Made by a program: the position numbers and the translations under genes. From an uncultured Rikenellaceae bacterium (GTDB lineage: Bacteria > Bacteroidota > Bacteroidia > Bacteroidales > Rikenellaceae): 5,894 bases of DNA. Under the pieces are notes generated by a model. The model had not been told where the DNA came from and searched no databases. It worked only from the letters and a program-made list of their open reading frames with translations. The stretch lies in the NCBI GenBank assembly GCA_947074135.1, contig CAMTOL010000146.1:1-5894 (forward strand), read 5' to 3'. This document shows, in pieces, positions 1 through 5,894 of the stretch; positions within the stretch are counted from its first letter, which is position 1; every line of letters begins with the position of its first letter.

Positions 1-811
1 GTGCAGAAGGTCCTACAAAAAAAAGGAACAAAAAGGCAGCAGGTAAACGTTTTGAGTCGTAAATGGAAGTGGCATAACCACCTACAACAACGGGTGACTG
101 AGATAATCTCTTATACTTACAAATATCAAAAACTTCAACCTTTTGAGGTGCAACTCTAAGCTGTTTATCAACAGTTTTTGAAGAAAATTCACCAAAAACC
201 GCTTTACAAAACTCCGAGAATTGCGAAGCAGTATGCGACGAACTCATTGCAAAAACAAAATTTTGGAGCGTATAATTGGTTTCGCAAAAATGCAGTAAAT
301 CAGCTCGTTTAATGCGTTTAATATTGCGTTTATCGCCCAAAATAGAGCGTCCAAGCGGCGAACCACCAAACAACAACTCCTCAAATTCATCGAAAATCAA
401 TTCAGAGGGAGAATCATTATAGGAGTTTATCTCGTCGATTATAACCTCTTTCTCCTTCTTTAACTCACTTTCACTGAAGGTTGAATTAAGAGCCATATCT
501 ATCAGCAAATGTGCGCCTTTACGTGCGTAATTACGTAAGCAAGTAGCGTGTAACACTGTTTCCTCTTTGGCAGTGAAAGCATTCAGTTCGCCGCCAACAG
601 CATCAAGTGCGCTGTTTATATAGTATGACTTATGATTAGATGTACCTTTAAATAACAGATGCTCAACTAAATGGGCTACTCCACTCTGCTCGGAGCTTTC
701 GTCACGAGTACCTGCTCCAATTGTTAACGAAAGGTGCGCAACAGGCGATTTAACCCTGCGATGCACACATCTAAGTCCATTATCAAGCTCAATTACTGTA
801 AATTCACTCAT
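1..811 (-). CDS. M16-family (pitrilysin/processing-peptidase-like) zinc peptidase, N-terminal part, cut by window edge
   Basis: The gene is open from ATG at 811 to the left edge (270 codons plus one base), so its C-terminus lies outside. The inverted zinc motif HxxEH of M16 peptidases is present as HLVEH at residues 47-51, followed by LFKGT. About 76 residues further on, ELKKEKEVIIDEI supplies E120 and E127. E127 has the right spacing to be the third zinc ligand, and E120 matches the second conserved glutamate of the family. An NSYNDSP stretch follows, as is usual. This half is therefore the catalytic one. No signal peptide is seen, so a cytoplasmic enzyme is likely; family members of this size are about 410-430 residues and act on peptides or unfolded segments. 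The start gives the usual M16 N-terminus (VIELDNGLRCVHR). A purine-rich AAAAAGAG lies 10 nt before the ATG. The gene begins 21 bp after the uvrA stop and is probably co-transcribed. The substrate is unknown. Confidence 0.9.
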   Translation of the reverse strand, partial: MSEFTVIELDNGLRCVHRRVKSPVAHLSLTIGAGTRDESSEQSGVAHLVEHLLFKGTSNHKSYYINSALDAVGGELNAFTAKEETVLHATCLRNYARKGAHLLIDMALNSTFSESELKKEKEVIIDEINSYNDSPSELIFDEFEELLFGGSPLGRSILGDKRNIKRIKRADLLHFCETNYTLQNFVFAMSSSHTASQFSEFCKAVFGEFSSKTVDKQLRVAPQKVEVFDICKYKRLSQSPVVVGGYATSIYDSKRLPAAFLFLFFVGPSA

Positions 812-832
812 ATATAAAATACTCTTTTTAAA

Positions 833-3643
833 CTACTTAATATATTGGGCGAGGAAACTCGAGGTATAGCCACTCTTGCACTTTGTCAACTCACTAGGTG
901 TCCCCTCGAAGACTACATCTCCACCCCTATCTCCAGCCTCTGGTCCAATATCTATAACCCAATCGGCACACTTAATCACATCCATATTATGCTCTACAAT
1001 CAAAACTGTATGACCAGCATCGACAAGCGCATTTAGAGCTACCAACAGCTTTTTAACATCTTCGAAATGAAGTCCCGTTGTAGGCTCATCGAAAATAAAA
1101 AAAAGCGGTCCATCGCCACGCTCCTTAAGCAAAAACGAAGCAAGTTTGACTCTCTGACTCTCACCTCCACTAAGAGTTGAGCTAGACTGCCCAAGTCGCA
1201 CATAACCAAGACCTACATCACCAAAAACTTTTAGCTTCTCAACAATTTTGGCACACAATTTACTAGACGCTGCATCAACCGAGAAGAACTCAATCGCTTT
1301 GGAAATACTCATATCCAAAACATCAGCAATCGAACAACCTTTATACTTAACAGCCAATATATTATCCTTAAAACGACGACCAACACAGCTCTCGCACTGC
1401 AACACTACGTCAGCCATAAACTGCATCTCAATCTTAATCTCACCCTCGCCTTTACACTCCTCGCAACGTCCACCAGCAATATTGAACGAAAACGACGAAG
1501 GATCGAATTTGGAAGCAACAGCAGCAGGCTGCTCCGAAAACAACTTTCTAATCTCATCGTAAGCCTTAATATAAGTTACTGGATTAGAGCGAGAACCTTT
1601 GCCAATCGGATTTTGGTCAACATACTCAATACCCTTTATACGCTTAATATCGCCCGAAATTGAGTCGAAATCGCCTACTCGACCACCCGTTTCGAGCAGT
1701 TCGCGGCGAAGCGCAGGATAGAGAATATCGCCCACAAGCGACGACTTTCCACTTCCACTAACTCCTGTCACACAACACATTACGCCAAGAGGAAATTTTA
1801 TGTCTATATTCTTTAGGTTATTGTGTCTAGCCCCTTTAATCTCAATCGAATCTCGCCACTGACGAACTTTTTTAGGCATCTCTATCTGTTTCTCACCAAG
1901 TAAATAAGCTGCTGTCAGGCTCTTATCAGCTATTTTCTTGTTCATCTTACAAGCTTCACCAACAAAAACGACCTCGCCGCCATACTCTCCTGCAAATGGA
2001 CCCATATCAACTAAAACATCGGCTGCATTGATAACCTCCTCCTCGTGTTCGACCACAATAACAGTATTACCTACATCTCGCAACTGTTTCAATACAGAAA
2101 TCAATCTCCGATTATCACGAGGGTGAAGTCCAATGCTCGGTTCATCGAGAATATAGAGTGACCCAACAAGTGAACTACCAAGTGAGGTAGAGAGCATAAT
2201 TCGTTGTGCCTCACCACCACTAAGTGTCGAGCTAGTACGGTCGAGAGTAAGGTAATCAAGACCAACTTCGCACAAATATTTCAAACGACTCACTATCTCC
2301 TCCAGCACCCTATCGCCAATAGTCCTATCATACTCATCGAGTTCCAACTTCGCAAAAAACTCTAACAACTCCCCAACTGGCATCTGCGAAAGTTCGACAA
2401 TCGACCTTCCACCAATCTTAACATAAGTCGCCTCTTTGCGAAGTCGCCCACCATTACACTCGCCACAAACGCTCTTGCCTGTATAACGGGACAACATAAC
2501 TCGATACTGAATTTTATATCGCTCCTTTTCTAAATACTTAAAAAAGTCATTCAAACCACCAAAACGCTCATTGCCAGTCCAAATCAAAAGTTTCTGCTCA
2601 CGAGTAAGTTCATAAAATGGTTTATGGATAGGTATTCCACAGCTTTTAGCCACACCAATAAGCTGACGTTTCCATTCGCTCATCGTTTCGCCTCGCCAAC
2701 AAACAATAGCATCGTCATAAATGCTTTTGCTCTTATCTGGGACAACCAACTCCTCGTCAATGCCAGTCACTTTGCCATATCCCTGACAACAACTACAAGC
2801 TCCAAGAGGGTTATTATAGCTAAAAAGATGTTCAGTAGGTCGCTCGAAAACAATACCATCGGCTTCGAATCTAGAAGAGAAAATCTCCTCATTCCACTCT
2901 CCATTTTGACCCTCGATATGGAGCTGCAAATCGCCGCTACCTATTGAAAACGCACGAGTAGCCGAATCTAATACCCTATTTTTATCGATCTGACCGCCTA
3001 TGTATCTGTCGATTACGAAAAACAACTTATCAACATCAACACCATTAGAATCTTGCAACAACTCGTTAATATCATAGAGTTGTCCAGCAGCAAAAACCCT
3101 ACTAAAACCATCTTTAACACCTTGAAGCAACGAATCAATGAGTCCTTTCGTATCATCGACAACAACCCTAGTTGTAAGAATTATTTTCACTCCCTCTGTC
3201 ACACTTTGAATCTGCGACAAAACATCGGAAATAGAGTGCGAACGCACCTCTACCCCACTCACTGGTGAAAAAGTATGCCCAATTCGAGCAAACAATAAAC
3301 GTAAATAGTCGTAAATCTCGGTTGAGGTACCAACTGTTGAACGAACGTTTCGAGATGTAACCCTCTGCTCAATAGCAATAGCAGGAGCAATCCCCTCAAT
3401 ACTATCAACATCAGGCTTCTCGATTTTGCCCATAAACTGACGAGTATAGGCAGATAGGCTCTCAACATAACGCCGCTGACCTTCGGCAAAAATAGTGTCG
3501 AAGGCCAGTGTCGATTTTCCCGAACCCGAAAGTCCAGTGATAACTACAAGACGATTATGTGGGATATCTAGGTCTATATTCTTGAGGTTATGAACTCTAG
3601 CTCCCCTTATTTTGATAAACTCTTTTTCTGCTTTATTTCTCAT
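833..3643 (-). CDS. uvrA: UvrABC excinuclease subunit A (damage-recognition ATPase)
   Basis: The protein has 936 residues, against 940 in E. coli UvrA, and looks complete. UvrA dimerises, loads UvrB on damaged DNA and starts nucleotide excision repair. It is a tandem ABC ATPase. Walker [10 protein letters not shown] lies at 37-45, signature LSGGEAQR at 474-481, Walker B LDEPS around D500/E501 and switch histidine H533. The second cassette has GVSGSGKSS at 627-635, LSGGESQR at 824-831, D852/E853 and H885. Zinc cysteines are paired as C283/C286 with C393/C396 and as C727/C730 with C750/C753, the last four in the conserved C-x2-C-x19-C-x2-C spacing. The region between about 115 and 250 corresponds to the UvrB-binding domain, so this is a canonical UvrA and not a shortened paralogue. 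Alanine is replaced by serine in the second signature (SGGES), which is conservative. The ATG lies inside the 3' end of pyrI (11-bp overlap), suggesting translational coupling. No separate promoter matching TAnnTTTG was found within pyrI. Confidence 0.98.
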   Translation of the reverse strand: MRNKAEKEFIKIRGARVHNLKNIDLDIPHNRLVVITGLSGSGKSTLAFDTIFAEGQRRYVESLSAYTRQFMGKIEKPDVDSIEGIAPAIAIEQRVTSRNVRSTVGTSTEIYDYLRLLFARIGHTFSPVSGVEVRSHSISDVLSQIQSVTEGVKIILTTRVVVDDTKGLIDSLLQGVKDGFSRVFAAGQLYDINELLQDSNGVDVDKLFFVIDRYIGGQIDKNRVLDSATRAFSIGSGDLQLHIEGQNGEWNEEIFSSRFEADGIVFERPTEHLFSYNNPLGACSCCQGYGKVTGIDEELVVPDKSKSIYDDAIVCWRGETMSEWKRQLIGVAKSCGIPIHKPFYELTREQKLLIWTGNERFGGLNDFFKYLEKERYKIQYRVMLSRYTGKSVCGECNGGRLRKEATYVKIGGRSIVELSQMPVGELLEFFAKLELDEYDRTIGDRVLEEIVSRLKYLCEVGLDYLTLDRTSSTLSGGEAQRIMLSTSLGSSLVGSLYILDEPSIGLHPRDNRRLISVLKQLRDVGNTVIVVEHEEEVINAADVLVDMGPFAGEYGGEVVFVGEACKMNKKIADKSLTAAYLLGEKQIEMPKKVRQWRDSIEIKGARHNNLKNIDIKFPLGVMCCVTGVSGSGKSSLVGDILYPALRRELLETGGRVGDFDSISGDIKRIKGIEYVDQNPIGKGSRSNPVTYIKAYDEIRKLFSEQPAAVASKFDPSSFSFNIAGGRCEECKGEGEIKIEMQFMADVVLQCESCVGRRFKDNILAVKYKGCSIADVLDMSISKAIEFFSVDAASSKLCAKIVEKLKVFGDVGLGYVRLGQSSSTLSGGESQRVKLASFLLKERGDGPLFFIFDEPTTGLHFEDVKKLLVALNALVDAGHTVLIVEHNMDVIKCADWVIDIGPEAGDRGGDVVFEGTPSELTKCKSGYTSSFLAQYIK

Positions 3644-4112
3644 TTATAATCTCAATCTGCTCCTGCATTGTAGTCTTCTCGCAGTAACGACACTTTAACG
3701 ACAACTCTCCCTGTTGCGAACTAACCGTAAAACGAGTCTTTATCTTCTCGTGATTGGTAATACACATTGGGTTAGCACATCGAACAAAGCCCGAAACCTC
3801 TTGTGGAGGCTCTATCTGACTTTTATCAACCACTTCAAAGTTCTTTATTGTCGATATTCGAGCAGTTGGCGCAACAAGTGCTAGGTAGCTTATATCATAA
3901 TCGTTACAATAACGATCAACTATCTTTATCAACGCTTTTTTGCCAATTCTATTGCTTCGAAGATTGGTAGCAAAAAAGAGTTGGTCTTCAATCTTATCTA
4001 AATGCAAAATTTCGATAACCTTAAAAAGCGCAGTAGGAGGTATATGGTCAATAACAGTACCATTCTCAATAGCACTCACCTCCATTTTTTTGTTTGCAAC
4101 CTGCATTTCCAT
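3633..4112 (-). CDS. pyrI: Aspartate carbamoyltransferase regulatory chain
   Basis: This subunit carries no catalysis. It links PyrB trimers into the c6r6 holoenzyme and binds CTP, UTP or ATP to set its activity. From the ATG at 4112 it has 159 residues, close to the 153 of E. coli. The N-terminal nucleotide domain contains NGTVIDHIP, and residues equivalent to E. coli D19, H20, K60 and K94 are D22, H23, K63 and K97, all shifted by exactly three. The zinc domain that contacts PyrB has C112, C117, C141 and C144, equivalent to C109, C114, C138 and C141. Feedback control therefore looks intact. The start is uncertain: an in-frame TTG at 4148 would overlap pyrB, and ATGs at 4112, 4106 and 4085 are possible. 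I chose 4112 because it is the first ATG after the pyrB stop (22 bp gap) and gives a normal length. The 3' end overlaps uvrA by 11 bp. Confidence 0.96.
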   Translation of the reverse strand: MEMQVANKKMEVSAIENGTVIDHIPPTALFKVIEILHLDKIEDQLFFATNLRSNRIGKKALIKIVDRYCNDYDISYLALVAPTARISTIKNFEVVDKSQIEPPQEVSGFVRCANPMCITNHEKIKTRFTVSSQQGELSLKCRYCEKTTMQEQIEIINEK

Positions 4113-4134
4113 CGTAGTTTTTAAAAGTTCGTAA

Positions 4135-5040
4135 TTATTTAAGCCCAAGAAGATGAGAAATCACAGCTTGACGAGCATAAACCCCATTTTGAGTCTGTTC
4201 AAAATAGTATGCCTTACCACTATTGTCAACATCTTTGTGAATCTCATTGACACGAGGAAGTGGATGAAGAATCTTCATTGTATCCTTTGTATCATTAAGC
4301 ATATCACGACGAAGAACATAGGCATTTTTAACTCTCTCATACTCCATTGTATCGGCAAAACGCTCTCTCTGAACGCGAGTCATATAAATAATATCTGTTT
4401 CGCTCATTCGCTCCATAATATCACTCGTTTCATAGTACGAAATACCCTTCTCGTATAAAAACTTTTTATACTCAATAGGCATCTGGAGCTCAACTGGCGA
4501 AACGAATGTAAAATTCGCCTTAAAGTGCGATAGCGCCTGAAGTAAAGAATGAACTGTGCGACCATATTTCAAATCGCCAACCATCATAATATTGATACCA
4601 TCGATTCGACCTTGAGTCTTTGCGATTGAGTACAAGTCCAAAAGAGTTTGGGTTGGGTGTTGATTAGCTCCATCTCCAGCATTGATAACTGGAACTGAAG
4701 CAACCTCACTAGCATAACGAGCTGCTCCCTCGACAGGGTGACGCATCACTATCATATCGCAATAGTTTGTAATTACTTTAATCGTATCGTGAAGCGTTTC
4801 GCCCTTGCTAACACTAGTAGCGTTGGCATCGGAGAAACCAATAACACGCCCACCTAACTGATTGACAGCACTCTCGAAACTAAGTCTAGTACGAGTTGAG
4901 GGTTCGAAAAATAGAGAAGCAACGACTTTTCCTTCTAATATTTTTTGTCGTGGATTGGCTTCAAACTCAGCCGCAAGTCCAAGAATATGAACAATTTGCT
5001 CTTTGCTGAAGTCATCAATTGATACTAAACTTTTCTGCAT
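4135..5040 (-). CDS. pyrB: Aspartate carbamoyltransferase catalytic chain
   Basis: PyrB joins carbamoyl phosphate and L-aspartate to N-carbamoyl-L-aspartate, the committed step of de novo pyrimidine synthesis in the cytoplasm. The 301 residues compare with about 310 in E. coli. Active-site motifs are all visible: the carbamoyl-phosphate loop [12 protein letters not shown] (S48-R52), [11 protein letters not shown] with K79 (the lysine contributed to the neighbouring subunit), [10 protein letters not shown] with R100/H101, [15 protein letters not shown] with H128, [12 protein letters not shown] with R161, TRVQRERF with R222/Q224 for aspartate, and HPLPR at 259-263. The C-terminal YARQAV helix is also present. 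The ATG at 5040 gives the usual N-terminus ([13 protein letters not shown]). It lies 42 bp after yigZ, with no recognisable promoter or attenuator between them, and is followed at once by its regulatory partner pyrI. Nothing is truncated or missing. Confidence 0.98.
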   Translation of the reverse strand: MQKSLVSIDDFSKEQIVHILGLAAEFEANPRQKILEGKVVASLFFEPSTRTRLSFESAVNQLGGRVIGFSDANATSVSKGETLHDTIKVITNYCDMIVMRHPVEGAARYASEVASVPVINAGDGANQHPTQTLLDLYSIAKTQGRIDGINIMMVGDLKYGRTVHSLLQALSHFKANFTFVSPVELQMPIEYKKFLYEKGISYYETSDIMERMSETDIIYMTRVQRERFADTMEYERVKNAYVLRRDMLNDTKDTMKILHPLPRVNEIHKDVDNSGKAYYFEQTQNGVYARQAVISHLLGLK

Positions 5041-5070
5041 AGTTTATATCTATTATATGATTAATAAAGT

Positions 5071-5083
5071 AGAATCTGATTCT
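5071..5083. repeat. 13-bp palindrome between yigZ and pyrB
   Basis: AGAATC-T-GATTCT is a perfect 6-bp inverted repeat with one central base. It covers the last base of the yigZ stop codon and the first part of the 42-bp gap before pyrB. As DNA it has the form of a small dimeric-protein site. As RNA it could form only a 4-bp stem. No T-tract follows, so it is not a terminator. Confidence 0.35.
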
Positions 5084-5667
5084 TAATATTTCTTTGTCAA
5101 CTCCTCAATAACCTCATCTCTTTCGCCTAGTCTAAGTTCAAGCTTGACAATACATTTAACACCTTCATACTCAATAGGAGCCATACGAAGTTCACGTCGT
5201 TTAACGATGCGCATAAACTTATCCATTTGAGCATACTCAATCTCAAAACGAACCCACTCTCGAAGCACCTTTTCAACCCTACCCGCCTCCATTAATACAG
5301 CTTCAGTAGCATCGCCATAAGCAGCAATAAGACCTGATGTACCCAATAAAATGCCTCCAAAATAACGAACAACAACAACCAACACATCACTCACATCAGC
5401 GGAAAGCATTCGTCCTAAAATTGGGCGTCCTGCAGTTCCACTAGGTTCGCCATCGTCATTGGCTCGATTAACGACGCCTCCAACTCCAATTCTATAAGCA
5501 TAGCAGTGATGTCTCGCCGAATAGTGTTCTTTTTTCAAAAGGGCAACTAACTGTTCTGCGCTCTTTGCATCGGTCACAGGATAGGCATAAGCAATAAAAC
5601 GACTTGACCGCTCTTTAATCTCAGCGACGGCCTCACGTTCAATCGTATGGTAACTATCGTTTAACAA
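5083..5667 (-). CDS. yigZ: YigZ/IMPACT family protein (UPF0029), TTG start
   Basis: This 194-residue protein belongs to the YigZ/IMPACT family, whose bacterial function is not established. Eukaryotic relatives (IMPACT, Yih1) bind Gcn1 and modulate Gcn2 signalling, but that partner does not exist in bacteria. The N-terminal domain (about 1-120) carries the family blocks ARHHCYAYR at 51-59, NRANDDGEPSGTAGRPIL at 67-84 and VVVVRYFGGILLGTSGL at 97-113. The C-terminal part, about 135-190, fits the small ferredoxin-like domain (DUF1949 type) of bacterial members. It has no signal peptide or membrane segment. The start must be TTG at 5667 or a still less usual codon. An in-frame TGA lies two codons upstream (5673-5671), and the next methionine is at residue 87, beyond conserved sequence. 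Residues DSYHTI right after the start match the usual family beginning. It is the first gene of the leftward directon. The family is sure; the symbol is by homology only. Confidence 0.93.
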   Translation of the reverse strand: MLNDSYHTIEREAVAEIKERSSRFIAYAYPVTDAKSAEQLVALLKKEHYSARHHCYAYRIGVGGVVNRANDDGEPSGTAGRPILGRMLSADVSDVLVVVVRYFGGILLGTSGLIAAYGDATEAVLMEAGRVEKVLREWVRFEIEYAQMDKFMRIVKRRELRMAPIEYEGVKCIVKLELRLGERDEVIEELTKKY

Positions 5668-5673
5668 ATCTCA

Positions 5674-5704
5674 CAAATTTACACTATTTTTAGTGAGCTA
5701 CAAA
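5674..5704 (-). promoter_or_regulatory. Bacteroidota-type promoter for the yigZ-pyrBI-uvrA-M16 directon
   Basis: On the minus strand, TTTG at 5704-5701 is the -33 element and TAAATTTG at 5681-5674 is a full match to the -7 element TAnnTTTG. The spacer is 19 bp, within the normal range of the Bacteroidota primary sigma factor. Transcription should start about 5-8 bases beyond the -7 box, near 5669-5666, which is on or next to the TTG start codon of yigZ. A second TAAATTTG at 5725-5718 would give a leader of roughly 45 nt, but it has no TTTG at the right distance, so it is the weaker candidate. Confidence 0.7.
5682..5695. promoter_or_regulatory. Small dyad in the promoter spacer, possible operator
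   Basis: CACTA-TTTT-TAGTG is a perfect 5-bp inverted repeat with a 4-bp centre. It lies entirely inside the 19-bp spacer between the -33 and -7 boxes of the leftward promoter. A wider pair, CTCAC (5670-5674) and GTGAG (5693-5697), partly overlaps it and spans the -7 box. Position favours a repressor site, but arms this short also arise by chance in AT-rich DNA, and no regulator is identified. Confidence 0.3.
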
Positions 5705-5811
5705 ATTTATTTTAAACCAAATTTATGTTCGAACAACTCTATACTGCTTATTTTTAGTACAATTAAGAGTAAATTTAGTGTTTTTTTTTGACAAATATTT
5801 GCTTTTTTAGT
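5685..5811 (+). repeat. Four TTTAGT direct repeats in the divergent intergenic region
   Basis: TTTAGT occurs at 5689-5694, 5753-5758, 5774-5779 and 5806-5811, always on the plus strand. The first two sit in an identical 10-mer TATTTTTAGT (5685-5694 and 5749-5758). The start-to-start steps are 64, 21 and 32 bp, close to 6, 2 and 3 turns of B-DNA, so the copies would lie on one face of the helix. They could bind a regulator or form a phased bend. Base composition makes some copies expected by chance. Confidence 0.4.
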
Positions 5812-5829
5812 TCATTCTATTTACCTTTG
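5798..5829 (+). promoter_or_regulatory. Divergent Bacteroidota-type promoter pointing out of the right edge
   Basis: TTTG at 5798-5801 and TACCTTTG at 5822-5829 match the -33 and -7 (TAnnTTTG) elements, with a 20-bp spacer. A run of nine T at 5781-5789 lies just upstream and could act like an UP element. The expected transcription start is about 5834-5837. It would drive a rightward gene beginning at or beyond the ATG at 5886, giving a leader of about 50 nt. Confidence 0.7.
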
Positions 5830-5833
5830 TCTA

Positions 5834-5855
5834 AGACTACAAAAAAGAGTAGTTT
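5834..5855 (+). other. Weak hairpin at the 5' end of the predicted rightward transcript
   Basis: AGACTAC (5834-5840) pairs with GTAGTTT (5849-5855) around an 8-base A-rich loop, giving seven base pairs including one G-U. The hairpin starts almost exactly at the predicted transcription start, where a terminal stem could protect the mRNA 5' end. Only two pairs are G-C, so stability is low. It is not a rho-independent terminator: the stem is too weak for that and no U-tract follows directly. Confidence 0.3.
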
Positions 5856-5885
5856 AAAAAGAATACAGTTTTTTTTCAAAATACG

Positions 5886-5894
5886 ATGGGTGTC
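5886..5894 (+). CDS. Possible start of a rightward gene (three codons visible)
   Basis: ATG GGT GTC runs off the right edge. The only support is position: it lies about 50 nt after the predicted start of the rightward promoter, with an A/T-rich stretch (5869-5885) before it, as is common ahead of Bacteroidota start codons. Three codons do not allow any product to be named, and the true start could lie further right. Confidence 0.25.

Noticed and set aside
845..3268. Plus-strand open frames opposite uvrA (845-1036, 1248-1562, 1938-2126, 2624-2947, 3053-3268)
   Set aside because: They lie wholly opposite a strongly conserved gene, and I recognised no family motif in their translations.
3259..3489. 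Minus-strand open frame of 76 codons inside uvrA
   Set aside because: It is out of frame within the conserved N-terminal ATPase region and has no recognisable sequence; it is a shadow frame.
4075..4083. Shine-Dalgarno-like GGAGGTGAG on the minus strand inside pyrI
   Set aside because: No start codon follows at a suitable distance, it lies within conserved coding sequence, and Bacteroidota rely little on this motif.
4085..4091. A7 run in pyrI as a programmed frameshift site
   Set aside because: The phase relative to the reading frame (AAC AAA AAA ATG) does not form the usual slippery heptamer, and the pyrI frame is intact without a shift.
3940..4458. Plus-strand open frames opposite pyrI and pyrB (3940-4134 and 4153-4458)
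   Set aside because: They are antisense to genes with complete family motifs, and nothing supports their expression.
5052..5057. TATAAT before pyrB as a possible separate promoter
   Set aside because: There is no -35 partner at the right distance, and this type of promoter is not the Bacteroidota consensus; the sequence is simply AT-rich.
5656..5674. Short GTG frame of six codons overlapping the yigZ start, as a possible leader peptide
   Set aside because: It overlaps the -7 box at 5681-5674, so with the predicted promoter it would not be transcribed in full.
5781..5876. Runs of T at 5781-5789 and 5869-5876 as rho-independent terminators
   Set aside because: No GC-rich stem precedes either run, and no plus-strand gene ends before them in the window.

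Overview
The window looks like Bacteroidota DNA, probably Bacteroidales-like. Three things point that way. Both intergenic promoter candidates fit the Bacteroidota consensus (TTTG, a 19-20 bp spacer, then TAnnTTTG) and not the TTGACA/TATAAT type. Strong Shine-Dalgarno sequences are absent in front of the genes. A pyrB-pyrI pair encodes an aspartate transcarbamoylase with a regulatory chain, which is known from enterobacteria, archaea and Bacteroidota among others. Genus cannot be told from the sequence alone.

Five genes run leftward on the minus strand as one tight directon. Read in the direction of transcription they are: a YigZ/IMPACT-family protein (5667-5083), pyrB (5040-4135), pyrI (about 4112-3633), uvrA (3643-833) and the N-terminal two thirds of an M16 zinc peptidase (811 to the left edge, where it is cut). 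The gaps are 42 bp, 22 bp, an 11-bp overlap and 21 bp. I found no terminator and no convincing internal promoter, so a single polycistronic mRNA is likely. PyrB and PyrI form one enzyme, the committed step of pyrimidine synthesis with nucleotide feedback. UvrA is the damage-recognition ATPase of nucleotide excision repair. The YigZ and M16 proteins have no obvious pathway link to either.

The only sizeable non-coding stretch is 5668-5885. It is very AT-rich and appears to be a divergent control region. A minus-strand promoter there fires into yigZ with almost no leader. A plus-strand promoter points out of the right edge, where an ATG at 5886 may open a rightward gene. The stretch also holds a small dyad inside the minus-strand promoter spacer, four TTTAGT repeats spaced at near-integral helical turns, and a weak hairpin at the expected start of the rightward transcript.

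All five minus-strand genes have intact key residues and belong to known families. I see no mobile element, CRISPR array, tRNA or rRNA, and no clear sign of a new multi-gene system. The items most worth checking are the apparently leaderless TTG start of yigZ, the architecture of the divergent control region, and the placement of uvrA inside a pyrimidine operon.
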